Origin: DASYAE01 sp036501535
GTDB taxonomy: Bacteria; Actinomycetota; Actinomycetes; Streptomycetales; Catenulisporaceae
DNA: 45,631 nt
Direction: 5' to 3'
Assembly: GCA_036501535.1 (NCBI GenBank)
Contig: DASYAE010000012.1
Location: 1-45,631, forward strand
Both the position numbers and the translations under genes were made by a program. Every line of letters begins with the position of its first letter. Position 1 is the first letter of the stretch. This document shows positions 31,505 to 40,453 of this stretch, piece by piece. The notes under the pieces are model-generated. The model was not told the DNA's origin. It searched no databases and was given only the letters and a program-made list of their open reading frames with translations.

Positions 31505-32518
31505 ATGACGCGACTCGGGCTCGTCGGCGTCGGGCGGATCGGCTCCATGCACGCCGGCGCGCTGCACGGCTTGGCCGGAGTCGACGAACTGCTCGTGGCC
31601 GACGCCGACACGGCGCGGGCGCAGGCCGCCGCGGAACGGCTCGGCGCGGGCGTGCGGTCGGTCGCCGACGTGGACGCGCTGTTCGCCGCGCGCCCGGACG
31701 GGGTGGTCATCGCAGCGCCGACCGGCTCGCACGCGGCGCTGATCACGCGTGCGGTCGATGCAGGCCTTCCGGTGTTCTGCGAGAAGCCGGTCGCCTCCAC
31801 GGCCGAGGAGACCGTGGACGTGCTCGGCCGGGCCGAGAAGCTCGGCGCCCGGGTGCAGATCGGCTTCCAGCGCCGCTTCGACGCGGGGTACGCCGCGGCC
31901 CGGGAGGCCGTCATGGCCGGCGAGCTGGGCTGGGTGCACACGCTGCGTGGCACGACGCTCGATCCGGCGCCGCCGCCGGCCGCGTACATCGCCACGTCAG
32001 GGGGCATATTCCGGGACTGCAGCGTGCACGACTTCGACGCGATCCGCTGGGTCACCGGCCACGAGGTCATCGAGGTCTACGCGTCCGGCTCGAGCCGGGG
32101 CGAGGCCTTCTTCGCGCAGAGCGGCGACGTCTCCACGGCCGCGGCGATGCTGCGCCTCGACGACGACTCGCTCGCCCTGGTCTCGGCGACCCGCTACAAC
32201 GCGGCGGGCTACGACGTGCGGCTCGAGGTGCTCGGCTCGCGCGGCAGCGTGTCCGTCGGCATGGATGACCGCATGCCTCTGAAATCCTCGGAGCCCGGCG
32301 TCGACTGGCCGCCGGGGCCCGGATACACGGGTTTCGCAGAGCGCTTCAAGGACGCGTACGTGCGCGAGCTGCACGCGTTCGTGGACTTCGCCTCGGGCCG
32401 GATCGGGCAGAGCCCGTGCAGCATCGCCGACGCGCTGGAGGCCTTCTACATCGCCGAGGCCTGCGAGCTCTCGCGGCGCGAGCGCCGGCCGGTCCAGGTC
32501 GCGCAGGTGCGGCGGTGA
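31505..32518 (+). CDS. iolG: Inositol 2-dehydrogenase
   Basis: 337-aa Gfo/Idh/MocA oxidoreductase: NAD-dependent oxidation of myo-inositol to scyllo-inosose. ATG 31505 follows GGAGG by 7 bp. Rossmann motif LGLVGVGRIGSMHA, the family EKPVAS motif with its catalytic Lys, and DCSVHDFDAIRWVTG with the paired Asp/His of inositol dehydrogenases. First gene of the catabolic operon; its TGA overlaps the GTG of iolE. Myo-inositol rather than chiro- or scyllo-inositol as the main substrate is inferred from the cluster. Confidence 0.9.
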   Translation: MTRLGLVGVGRIGSMHAGALHGLAGVDELLVADADTARAQAAAERLGAGVRSVADVDALFAARPDGVVIAAPTGSHAALITRAVDAGLPVFCEKPVASTAEETVDVLGRAEKLGARVQIGFQRRFDAGYAAAREAVMAGELGWVHTLRGTTLDPAPPPAAYIATSGGIFRDCSVHDFDAIRWVTGHEVIEVYASGSSRGEAFFAQSGDVSTAAAMLRLDDDSLALVSATRYNAAGYDVRLEVLGSRGSVSVGMDDRMPLKSSEPGVDWPPGPGYTGFAERFKDAYVRELHAFVDFASGRIGQSPCSIADALEAFYIAEACELSRRERRPVQVAQVRR

Positions 32519-33408
32519 GCGGGCCCGGGGCGCCGCTCGAGGCGCGGATCGCCGGAGCGCCGATCTCGTGGGGCGTGTGCGAGGTGCCCGGCTGGGGCCA
32601 CCAGATGGACGTCGGCAGGGTGCTGACCGAGATGCGCGAGGTGGGCCTGTCGGCCACCGAGTTCGGTCCGGACGGCTTCCTGCCGGACGACCCGCGGGGC
32701 AAGGCCGTGACGCTGGCCGGGCACGGGCTCGCGGCGGTCGGCGGGTTCGTGCCGGTGGTGCTGCACGACCGGGAGCACGACCCGCTGCCGGAGGCGGACG
32801 CGGCGCTCGACGGCTTCGTCGCGGCGGGCGCCGGGGTCATGGTGCTGGCCGCGGCGACCGGGCTCGACGGCTACGACACCCGCCCCGAGTTGGACGGGGC
32901 CGGATGGGCGACGCTGTTCGGCAATCTCGACCGGCTGGCCGAGCGGGCCGCCGGACGGGGCGTGTGCGCCTGCCTTCACCCGCATGTCGGCACGATGATC
33001 GAGACCCGCGACGACGTGGACCGGCTGCTGCACGGCACACAGATACCGCTCTGCCTGGACACCGGCCACCTGCTCGTCGGCGGCTCGGATCCGGTGGCGT
33101 TGGCCCGCGAGGTGCCCGACCGGATCGTGCACACCCATCTGAAGGACGTCGACGCCGGGCTCGCGCAGCGCGTCCGAGCGGGCGAACTGAGCTACACCGA
33201 CGCCGTGCGCGCGGGCATGTACCGGCCGCTCGGCAAGGGCGACGCGGGTATCGCGCAGATCGTCCAAACCCTCGAGGCGCACGGTTATCAGGGCTGGTAC
33301 GTCCTGGAGCAGGATACCGTCCTGGACGGCGAGCCCCCGCAGGCGCCGGGAGCCGGCCCGGTCGAGGACGTCGCCGCGAGTGTCGCCTTCCTGCGGAGCC
33401 TGGCATGA
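32515..33408 (+). CDS. iolE: Inosose dehydratase
   Basis: 297-aa xylose-isomerase-like TIM barrel that dehydrates scyllo-inosose to 3D-trihydroxycyclohexane-1,2-dione, with a divalent metal. APISWGVCEVPGWGHQMD is the characteristic IolE start; metal and substrate ligands appear in CLHPHVGTMIET, CLDTGHLLVGG, VHTHLKDVD and WYVLEQD. GTG 32515 overlaps the iolG stop by four bases (GTGA) and its own stop overlaps iolC (ATGA). Confidence 0.92.
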   Translation: MSGPGAPLEARIAGAPISWGVCEVPGWGHQMDVGRVLTEMREVGLSATEFGPDGFLPDDPRGKAVTLAGHGLAAVGGFVPVVLHDREHDPLPEADAALDGFVAAGAGVMVLAAATGLDGYDTRPELDGAGWATLFGNLDRLAERAAGRGVCACLHPHVGTMIETRDDVDRLLHGTQIPLCLDTGHLLVGGSDPVALAREVPDRIVHTHLKDVDAGLAQRVRAGELSYTDAVRAGMYRPLGKGDAGIAQIVQTLEAHGYQGWYVLEQDTVLDGEPPQAPGAGPVEDVAASVAFLRSLA

Positions 33409-34382
33409 CCGAGCTCCCCGAGGCCGATCCGCAGCCGCCGTACGACGTGCTGACGATCGGCCGGGTCGGCGTCGACATCTATCCGCTGCAGACCGGCGTC
33501 GGCCTGCAGGACGTACAGACCTTCGGCAAGTACCTCGGCGGCAGCGCGACCAACGTGGCCGTCGCGGCGGCGCGGCACGGCCGGCGCTCGGCGGTGATCA
33601 CTCGTACGGGTGCCGACCCGTTCGGGCTGTTCGTCCACACGGCGCTGCGCGAGCTCGGGGTCGAGGACTGCTTCGTCACCCCGGTCGGCGGGCTGCCCAC
33701 GCCGGTCACCTTCTGCGAGGTGTTCCCGCCGGACCACTTCCCGATCTACTTCTACCGCTGGCCCAAGGCGCCGGACCTGGAGATCGAGCCGGCCGGCCTC
33801 GACCTGGCCGCGATCCGCGCGGCCCGGGTGTTCTGGGCCACGGTGACGGGCCTCTCGCAGGAGCCGAGCCGGTCCGCGCACCACGCGGCGTGGGCGGCCC
33901 GCGGCCGCGCGCCGCTCACCGTGCTCGACCTCGACTATCGCGCGCAGTTCTGGCCCTCCTCCGAGGAGGCCAACCGCGTGGTCGAGCGCGCGCTGCCGCT
34001 GGTGACCGCGGCCGTCGGGAACCTCGAGGAGTGCGAGGTCGCGGTGGGCGAGACCGACCCGCTGCGCGCCGCGCACGCGCTGCTCGACCACGGCCTGGAG
34101 CTCGCCGTGGTCAAGAAGGGCCCTGAGGGCGTGCTGGCCTGCACGCGGGACGAGATCGTCGACCTCCCGCCGCTCGAGGTCGAGGTGCTCAACGGGATCG
34201 GCGCGGGCGACGCCTTCGGCGGGGCGCTGTGCCACGGGCTGCTGGCCGGCTGGCCGCTGGAGCGCACCCTGCGGTTCGCCAACGCGGCCGGCGCGATCGT
34301 GGCCTCCCGGCTGGAGTGCTCCACCGCCATGCCGACCACGGCAGAGGTCTTCGACGCGCTGACGGAGGAGTCGCATGCCTGA
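33405..34382 (+). CDS. iolC: 5-dehydro-2-deoxygluconokinase
   Basis: 325-aa PfkB/ribokinase-family kinase that phosphorylates 2-deoxy-5-keto-gluconate at O-6. Substrate-side motif GKYLGGSATNVAVAAARHG, FYRWPKAPDL typical of IolC, nucleotide-side AVVKKGPEGVLA and the PfkB signature NGIGAGDAFGGALCHG with the catalytic Asp. ATG 33405 overlaps iolE by four bases; the end overlaps the aldolase gene by eight. Confidence 0.93.
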   Translation: MTELPEADPQPPYDVLTIGRVGVDIYPLQTGVGLQDVQTFGKYLGGSATNVAVAAARHGRRSAVITRTGADPFGLFVHTALRELGVEDCFVTPVGGLPTPVTFCEVFPPDHFPIYFYRWPKAPDLEIEPAGLDLAAIRAARVFWATVTGLSQEPSRSAHHAAWAARGRAPLTVLDLDYRAQFWPSSEEANRVVERALPLVTAAVGNLEECEVAVGETDPLRAAHALLDHGLELAVVKKGPEGVLACTRDEIVDLPPLEVEVLNGIGAGDAFGGALCHGLLAGWPLERTLRFANAAGAIVASRLECSTAMPTTAEVFDALTEESHA

Positions 34383-35310
34383 CGTGGACGAGTTGCGCCT
34401 GGTGCGGGACATGCGGCTGCGCGATCCCCGGGCGGTCGCGCGCGCGGCGGCGCGGCGCACGCGGCGGCCGGTGATCGCCGAGTCCGGGCGGCTGATGCTC
34501 ATCGCGGCGGACCATCCTGCGCGCGGGGCGCTCGGCGTGCGGGACGACCCCTTCGCCATGGCCGACCGGCACGAGCTGCTGCGCCGGATCGTCGCGGCGC
34601 TGCGCCGGCCCGGCGTGGACGGCGTCCTCGGCACCCCGGACGTGATCGAGGACCTGCTGTTGCTCGGCGCGCTCGACGGCAAGGTCGTGATCGGCTCGAT
34701 GAACCGCGGCGGGCTGCAGGGATCCGGGTTCGAGCTCGACGACCGGTTCACCGCCTACGACGCGCAGTCGATCGTGGACGACGGCCTGGACGGCGGGAAG
34801 ATGCTGTGCCGGATCGACCTGGCCGACCCCGGCTCGGTGGCCACCCTCGAGGCCTGCGGCCGGGCGGTGACCGAGCTGGCCCGGCGCGGCCGCACCGCGA
34901 TGATCGAGCCCTTCATGGCGCACCGGGTCGAGGGCCGGGTGCACAACGACCTGACCGCCGCCGCGGTGGTGCGCTCGGTGGCGATCGCCGCCGGGCTCGG
35001 CGCGACCAGCGCGTACACGTGGCTCAAACTGCCGGTGGTGGACGAGATGGAGCGGGTCATGGCGGCCACCACGCTGCCCACGCTGCTGCTCGGCGGCGAC
35101 CCGTCGGGCCATCCGGACGAGACCTACGCGGCCTGGGAGAAGGCGCTGGCGGTCGAGGGCGTGCGCGGCCTCGTGGTCGGCAGGACCCTGCTTTATCCGC
35201 CGGACGGCGACGTCGAGGCGGCGGTCGACTCGGCGGCGGCGCTGGTCGGGTCGGTCGGCGCGGCGCCACGCGCTGAAGACGCAGAGCGTGCGGAGCGTGC
35301 GACGCCATGA
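34375..35310 (+). CDS. Cgl0159-family (beta/alpha)8 aldolase, probable IolJ function
   Basis: 311 aa. Resembles the Corynebacterium Cgl0159-type barrel protein found in actinobacterial inositol clusters: ESGRLMLIAADHPARGALGV, VDGVLGTPDVIEDLLLL, VIGSMNRGGLQGSGFELDDR, MIEPFMAHRVEGRV, SAYTWLKLPVVDEMERVM, LLLGGDPSGHPDE. By position, after the kinase, it should cleave 2-deoxy-5-keto-gluconate-6-phosphate to DHAP and malonate semialdehyde, replacing the fructose-bisphosphate-aldolase-like IolJ of Bacillus. The Lys in TWLKLP is a candidate Schiff-base residue. ATG 34375 follows GGAGGAG. Reaction is inferred, family recognition is firm. Confidence 0.85.
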   Translation: MPDVDELRLVRDMRLRDPRAVARAAARRTRRPVIAESGRLMLIAADHPARGALGVRDDPFAMADRHELLRRIVAALRRPGVDGVLGTPDVIEDLLLLGALDGKVVIGSMNRGGLQGSGFELDDRFTAYDAQSIVDDGLDGGKMLCRIDLADPGSVATLEACGRAVTELARRGRTAMIEPFMAHRVEGRVHNDLTAAAVVRSVAIAAGLGATSAYTWLKLPVVDEMERVMAATTLPTLLLGGDPSGHPDETYAAWEKALAVEGVRGLVVGRTLLYPPDGDVEAAVDSAAALVGSVGAAPRAEDAERAERATP

Positions 35311-36242
35311 CGGGCAACGGGATCGGCGCGAAGGAGGCCGGGGCCGCGCAGGGAGCCGACAACGCGCGGCTGCACCGGCCGTTCGGCTCGGCGGCCGAGG
35401 GGCCGTGGCAGGTCTCGATCACGCCGCGGTCGGCCGGCTGGTCGCTGACGGGGCTGCGGGTGGCCGACCTCGAGCCGGGCGGCGCGGTGGCGTTCTCCAC
35501 CGGCCCGAACGAGGTGCTGGTGCTGCCTCTGTCAGGCTCCTGCGTCGTCGAGGCGGCCGGGATGCGGGCCGAGCTGCGCGGCCGGGCCGATGTGTTCGCC
35601 GGGCCCACCGACTTCCTGTACCTGCCGCGCGACACGGACGCCACCCTGGCCAGCGCAGGCGGCGGCCGCTTCGCGGTGCCCGGCGCGCGGGCCCGCCGCC
35701 GCCTGCCGCCGCGGCACGTCGACGGCCGGCGGGTCAGCAGCGAGGCGCGCGGCGCGGGGATCTGCTCGCGGCTGGTGCGCAACTACTGCATGCCGGAGCA
35801 GATGGCCGCGGACCGGCTGATGGTCTGCGAGGTGATCACCCCCGGCGGCAACTGGTCCTCCTTCCCGCCGCACAAGCACGACGAGGACCGGCCGGGCGAG
35901 GAATCAGTGCTCGAGGAGATCTACTACTTCGAGGTGGCCGACGGGCCGCATGGCCCAGGATCGGCGTACCAGCGCGTGTACGGCAGCTCGCCGGACCGGC
36001 CGCTCGACGTGCTGGCCGAGGTGGGCGGCGGCGACGTGGTGCTGGTGCCGCACGGCTGGCACGGGCCGGCGATGGCCACGCCCGGATACGACCTCTACTA
36101 CCTCAACGCGATGGCCGGGCCCGGCGAGCGGGTCTGGCACATCTGCGACGACCCGGCGCACGCCTGGGTCCGCGGGACCTGGGCGGACCAGCCGGTAGAC
36201 CCGCGCGTGCTGAACGCGCTCGCGGAGCGGAGGACGGCATGA
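35307..36242 (+). CDS. iolB: 5-deoxy-glucuronate isomerase
   Basis: 311-aa bicupin that isomerises 5-deoxy-D-glucuronate to 2-deoxy-5-keto-D-gluconate. Metal ligands are visible in WSSFPPHKHDED and EEIYYFEVAD, and again in VLVPHGWHGPAMATPGYDLYY; RNYCMPEQMAADRLMVCEVITPGG is typical IolB. A ~25-residue Ala-rich N-terminus is slightly longer than usual. ATG 35307 overlaps the aldolase stop by four bases (ATGA), and its TGA overlaps iolD in the same way. Confidence 0.92.
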   Translation: MTGNGIGAKEAGAAQGADNARLHRPFGSAAEGPWQVSITPRSAGWSLTGLRVADLEPGGAVAFSTGPNEVLVLPLSGSCVVEAAGMRAELRGRADVFAGPTDFLYLPRDTDATLASAGGGRFAVPGARARRRLPPRHVDGRRVSSEARGAGICSRLVRNYCMPEQMAADRLMVCEVITPGGNWSSFPPHKHDEDRPGEESVLEEIYYFEVADGPHGPGSAYQRVYGSSPDRPLDVLAEVGGGDVVLVPHGWHGPAMATPGYDLYYLNAMAGPGERVWHICDDPAHAWVRGTWADQPVDPRVLNALAERRTA

Positions 36243-38125
36243 CCGGATCGGGCGGGACCGTGCGGCTGACCGTGGCGCAGGCGCTGGTGCGGTTCCTGGC
36301 CGCGCAGCACAGCGAGCGCGACGGCGTCGAGCAGCGGCTGATCGAGGGCTGTTTCGGCATCTTCGGGCACGGCAACGTGGCCGGGGTCGGGCAGGCGCTG
36401 CTGGAGCTCGAGCTCGCCGATCCCAAGCTGCTGCCCTACTACCAGGGCCGCAACGAGCAGGGCATGGTGCACGCGGCCTCCGGCTTCGCCCGGATGCGCA
36501 ACCGGCTCAGCACCCTGGCCTGCACCACCTCGATCGGGCCGGGCGCGACGAACCTGGTCACCGGCGCCGCGCTGGCCACGGTCAACCGGCTGCCGGTGCT
36601 GCTGCTGCCCGGCGACGTCTTCGCCACCCGGCCGGCCAACCCGGTGCTGCAAGAGCTCGAAGACCCGCGCAGCTTCGACGTCTCGGTCAACGACACGCTG
36701 CGGCCGGTCTCGCGCTACTTCGACCGCGTATACCGAGCCGAGCAGCTTCCGGCCGCGCTGATGGCGGCGATGCGGGTGCTGAGCGACCCGGCCGAGACCG
36801 GCGCGGTGACCCTCGCCCTGCCGCAGGACGTGCAGGCCGAGGCGCACGAGTGGCCGGCGCGGCTGTTCGAGCGCCGGGTCTGGCACGTGCCGCGTCCGGG
36901 CCCTGACGCCGCGGCGCTGCACCGCGCGGCGGAGGCGATCCGGTCGGCCGCGCGGCCGCTGATCGTGGCCGGCGGCGGGGTGATCTACGCCGAGGCGACC
37001 CAGGCGCTGCGCGGATTCGCCGAGACGACCGGCATCCCGGTGGCGGAGACCCAGGCGGGCAAGGGCTCGCTGCCCTACGACCACCCGCAGGCCGCCGGGG
37101 CGGTCGGCGCGACCGGCAGCGCAGCGGCGAACGACCTGGCCCGCACCGCCGACCTGGTCGTCGGGATCGGCACCCGCTGGTCCGACTTCACCACCGCCTC
37201 GCACACCGCGTTCGCCGACCCGGACGTGCGCTTCGTCAGCGTCAACATCACCGGCTTCGACGCGGCGAAGCACGCGGGCATCGCAGTGGTCGCCGACGCG
37301 CGGCGGGCGCTGGAGGAGCTGGCCGAGGCGCTGCGCGGATGGCAGGTCCCTGCGTCGTACCGCGAGGAGGCCGAGCGCGCGGCGCGCGCCTGGGACGACG
37401 TCGTCGAACACGCATACCACCTCGGCAACGCGCCGCTGCCCTCGCAGCCCGAGGTGATCGGCGCGGTCAACGACGCCGCCGGGCCGCGCGATGTTGTCGT
37501 GTGCGCGGCCGGCTCGATGCCCGGCGACCTGCACCGGCTGTGGCGCACCCGCGATCCCAAGGGCTACCACGTCGAGTACGGCTACTCGTGTATGGGCTAT
37601 GAGATCGCCGGCGGGCTCGGGGTGAAGCTGGCCGACCCGGGCCGCGAGGTGTTCGTCCTGGTCGGCGACGGCTCGTACCTGATGCTGGCGCAGGAGTTGG
37701 TCACCGCTGTGCAGGAGGGCGTCAAGCTGGTCGTGGTGCTGGTGCAGAACCACGGCTTCGCCTCGATCGGCCGGCTCTCCGAGAGCGTCGGCTCGCAGCG
37801 CTTCGGCACCGCCTACCGGCGCCGCTCGGCGTCCGGGCGGCTGGACGGCGAGGTCCTGCCGGTCGACCTGGCCGCCAACGCGCGCAGCCTGGGCGCCGAG
37901 GTCATCCGCGCGCAGGATGTGGCGCAGCTGCGCGAAGCCCTGGCCGAGGCGAAGCGCTCCGAACACACCACGCTGATACACGTCGAGACCGACCCGCTGG
38001 TCCCCTCGCCGGACAACGGCGCCTGGTGGGACGTGCCGGTCGCCGAGGTCTCGGCCCTGGACTCGACCCGCGCAGCGCGCGCGGACTACGAGGCGGCGCG
38101 CGGCGCGCAGCGGCCTTATCTGTAA
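36239..38125 (+). CDS. iolD: 3D-(3,5/4)-trihydroxycyclohexane-1,2-dione acylhydrolase
   Basis: 628-aa thiamine-diphosphate enzyme opening the ring to 5-deoxy-glucuronate. FGIFGHGNVAGVGQAL and GRNEQGMVHAASGFARM contain the catalytic Glu region; the ThDP/Mg motif is GDGSYLMLAQELVTAV...VQNHG; the C-terminus PVAEVSALDSTRAAR is typical. ATG 36239 overlaps iolB by four bases. Last enzyme of the six-gene overlapped set; the ABC importer begins 116 bp downstream. Confidence 0.95.
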   Translation: MTGSGGTVRLTVAQALVRFLAAQHSERDGVEQRLIEGCFGIFGHGNVAGVGQALLELELADPKLLPYYQGRNEQGMVHAASGFARMRNRLSTLACTTSIGPGATNLVTGAALATVNRLPVLLLPGDVFATRPANPVLQELEDPRSFDVSVNDTLRPVSRYFDRVYRAEQLPAALMAAMRVLSDPAETGAVTLALPQDVQAEAHEWPARLFERRVWHVPRPGPDAAALHRAAEAIRSAARPLIVAGGGVIYAEATQALRGFAETTGIPVAETQAGKGSLPYDHPQAAGAVGATGSAAANDLARTADLVVGIGTRWSDFTTASHTAFADPDVRFVSVNITGFDAAKHAGIAVVADARRALEELAEALRGWQVPASYREEAERAARAWDDVVEHAYHLGNAPLPSQPEVIGAVNDAAGPRDVVVCAAGSMPGDLHRLWRTRDPKGYHVEYGYSCMGYEIAGGLGVKLADPGREVFVLVGDGSYLMLAQELVTAVQEGVKLVVVLVQNHGFASIGRLSESVGSQRFGTAYRRRSASGRLDGEVLPVDLAANARSLGAEVIRAQDVAQLREALAEAKRSEHTTLIHVETDPLVPSPDNGAWWDVPVAEVSALDSTRAARADYEAARGAQRPYL

Positions 38126-38241
38126 GGGCACGAGGACAGGCGCCGGACACCGCTTGCAGCACCTTATGAGGCTCAAACCGAATCGAACGACACCGACAAT
38201 CACCGGGCCGGCCCGTGCGCCGCCCCGGTCGGAGGCGATCC

Positions 38242-39315
38242 ATGAAACCCGCACGACCAAAGCGACGGTATCTCATCAGTCTGCTGCTGGCGCCGGTGCT
38301 CGCGCTCGCGGCCTGCACCGGAAGCAGCTCGCCGGCCAGCACGGCCAGCGCGAAGGGCGGCGGCGGCTCGGCTCAGTGCCCGTACACCTTCGCGGTGATC
38401 ACGCACGGCGACAACGGCAGCTTCTGGAGCGTCGTCTACAAGGGCGCCAAGAACGCCGCCGCCGACTACGGCTGCAAGCTGAGCGAGGTCTACGGCTCGC
38501 AGCAGCAGGGCCAGGCCGAGCCGGACGACAACGCCGAGAACGCGCAGATCCAGGACGCGATCAACGCCAAGGTCAACGGGATCGCGGTGTCCGACCACGA
38601 CCCGGCGATCATGAACGCGACGCTGGCCAAGGCCGCCGCGGCCGGCATCCCGGTGGTGCTGCTCAACGCCGGCTGCGACAACGCCGACATCGCCGCCTCC
38701 AAGGCGATCACCTGCGTCGGGCAGCCCGAGACGCTGGCCGGGCAGCAGGCCGGGCAGCGGTTCCTCAGCCAGAAGGCGAGCAATGTGCTCTGCGTCGTGC
38801 ACCAGTCCGGGCAGAACCTGCTGGACCGCTGCAACGGCCTGGCGCAGGGCCTCGGCGTCGGCAGCACCTGCTCCACCGCCGCCGCCCCGTCCTCCGGGCC
38901 CGCGTGCACCGAGCTGATCCTGTCCACCCCGAACGCGGCCTCGAACCCGCAGCAGGCGATCGGGCAGGTCACCGCATACCTCCAGGCGCACCCCGGCATC
39001 AATGCCGTGATGACGCTGAACAACGCGATCGGCCAGGCGCTGGTCGACACGCATCCGACCGGGGTGAAGATCGCCACCTTCGACCTGGACAGCAGCGTTG
39101 AGCAGGATCTGCAGGCCAGCCCGCCGACCATGGACTTCGCCGTGGACCAGCAGCAGTACCTTCAGGGATACCTGCCGATCAGCTTCCTGTACCTGTACGA
39201 GAAGCACGAGGGCAACTCGGTCGGCGGCGGCACCACGGTGGCCAGCGGCCCGCTGATCGTGGACAACACGAACATCGGCAAGGTCGCCTCGGCGATCGCG
39301 GCCGGCGACGACTGA
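38242..39315 (+). CDS. Sugar/inositol ABC transporter substrate-binding lipoprotein
   Basis: 357 aa from ATG 38242, 6 bp after GGAGG. Lipoprotein signal with lipobox LALAAC at residue ~25, then a ribose-binding-protein-like (Peripla_BP_4) domain: YTFAVITHGDNGSFWSVVYKGAKNA, NAKVNGIAVSDHDP, GIPVVLLNAGCDN, VKIATFDLDSS, FAVDQQQYLQGYL. Six Cys suggest disulfides. By position it binds myo-inositol or a close relative. Confidence 0.9.
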   Translation: MKPARPKRRYLISLLLAPVLALAACTGSSSPASTASAKGGGGSAQCPYTFAVITHGDNGSFWSVVYKGAKNAAADYGCKLSEVYGSQQQGQAEPDDNAENAQIQDAINAKVNGIAVSDHDPAIMNATLAKAAAAGIPVVLLNAGCDNADIAASKAITCVGQPETLAGQQAGQRFLSQKASNVLCVVHQSGQNLLDRCNGLAQGLGVGSTCSTAAAPSSGPACTELILSTPNAASNPQQAIGQVTAYLQAHPGINAVMTLNNAIGQALVDTHPTGVKIATFDLDSSVEQDLQASPPTMDFAVDQQQYLQGYLPISFLYLYEKHEGNSVGGGTTVASGPLIVDNTNIGKVASAIAAGDD

Positions 39316-39343
39316 GCGCGGCCGGCGAGCAAGGGAGCCCAAG

Positions 39344-40453
39344 GTGACGAGTGTCCCCTCCGTGGGCGCGCCGGCCGGCGCGCCGCCGTCCGGCCCGCAG
39401 GACGGGCCGGACGAGGGGCCGGCCGAGGCCGGCCTGCTGACCAGGACCCTGCGACGGCCGGTGCTCGGCGCCGTGGTCGGCGCGGTGCTGGTGTTCCTGC
39501 TGTTCACCGTGACCGACTCGACGCCGCAGCACCTCTGGCTTACCCAGACGGGCCTGGAGGCGTGGAGCCAGCAGGCGGCGTTCTTCGGGATCATGGCGGT
39601 GCCGGTCGGCCTGCTGATGATCGGCGGCGAGTTCGACCTGTCCACCGGCGGCATGACCGGGTTCACCGCGATCATCATGGCCCTGCTGGTCGGGAACCTG
39701 CACTGGAACGCCTGGCTCGCGGTGGCGGCCACCTTCGCGTTCGGCGCGCTGATCGGCCTCGTCAACGGCCTGGTGACGGTCAGGTCCGGGCTGCCGAGCT
39801 TCATCGTGACGCTGGCCACCTACTTCGTCCTGCGCGGCGCCAGCGTCGGCGGGGTGCTGCTGGTCAACCACGGCAGCACCTCGATCGGCCTGACCGGCTC
39901 GGACCATCCGGGGCTCGGCAGCGCGAAGGACGTGTTCGGCAGCTCGTTCCTCAAGAGCTCGACCCTGCCGAACGGATATCAGACCGCGATCATCTGGTTC
40001 GTGGTGGTGACGGTGATCGCGGCCTGGCTGCTGTCCCGCACCGCCTTCGGCAACTGGATCTTCGCGGTCGGCGGCGACGCGGGTGCGGCGCGCAACGTCG
40101 GCGTCCCGGTGGCCCGCACCAAGATCCTGCTGTTCATGGGCACCTCGACGGCGGCCGCGCTGGTGGGCGTGATCTCGTTCCTGCAGACCGACTCTGCGGT
40201 CTCCGAGCAGGGCGTCGGATACGAGTTCTACTACATCATCGCGGCCGTGGTCGGCGGCTGCCTGCTGACCGGCGGCTACGGCTCGGCGGTCGGCGCGGCG
40301 CTGGGCGCGTGCATCATCGGCATGGCGTTCCAGGGCGTGATCTACTCCGGCTGGGACAGCTCCTGGGACTTCACCTTCCTCGGGGCCATCCTGTTCCTCG
40401 CGGTCGCGGCGAACAACGTCGTCTACCGCCGGGCGATGAGGGCGCGGCGATGA
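39344..40453 (+). CDS. Sugar/inositol ABC transporter permease
   Basis: 369 aa from GTG 39344, after GGGAG. RbsC/IatP-type BPD_transp_2 permease with 8-10 helices: GAVVGAVLVFLLFTVTD, AVPVGLLMIGGEFDLSTGGM, AVAATFAFGALIGLVNGL, RSGLPSFIVTLATYFVLRG, IIWFVVVTVIAAWLLS, YYIIAAVVGGCLLTGG. GNWIFAVGGDAGAARNVGV is the family's cytoplasmic loop contacting the ATPase. A Pro/Ala-rich N-terminus of ~30 residues is cytoplasmic. Overlaps the ATPase gene by four bases (ATGA). Confidence 0.92.
   Translation: MTSVPSVGAPAGAPPSGPQDGPDEGPAEAGLLTRTLRRPVLGAVVGAVLVFLLFTVTDSTPQHLWLTQTGLEAWSQQAAFFGIMAVPVGLLMIGGEFDLSTGGMTGFTAIIMALLVGNLHWNAWLAVAATFAFGALIGLVNGLVTVRSGLPSFIVTLATYFVLRGASVGGVLLVNHGSTSIGLTGSDHPGLGSAKDVFGSSFLKSSTLPNGYQTAIIWFVVVTVIAAWLLSRTAFGNWIFAVGGDAGAARNVGVPVARTKILLFMGTSTAAALVGVISFLQTDSAVSEQGVGYEFYYIIAAVVGGCLLTGGYGSAVGAALGACIIGMAFQGVIYSGWDSSWDFTFLGAILFLAVAANNVVYRRAMRARR

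Noticed and set aside
36098..38260. Long open frame antisense to iolD
   Set aside because: Shadow of iolD, no recognisable motifs.
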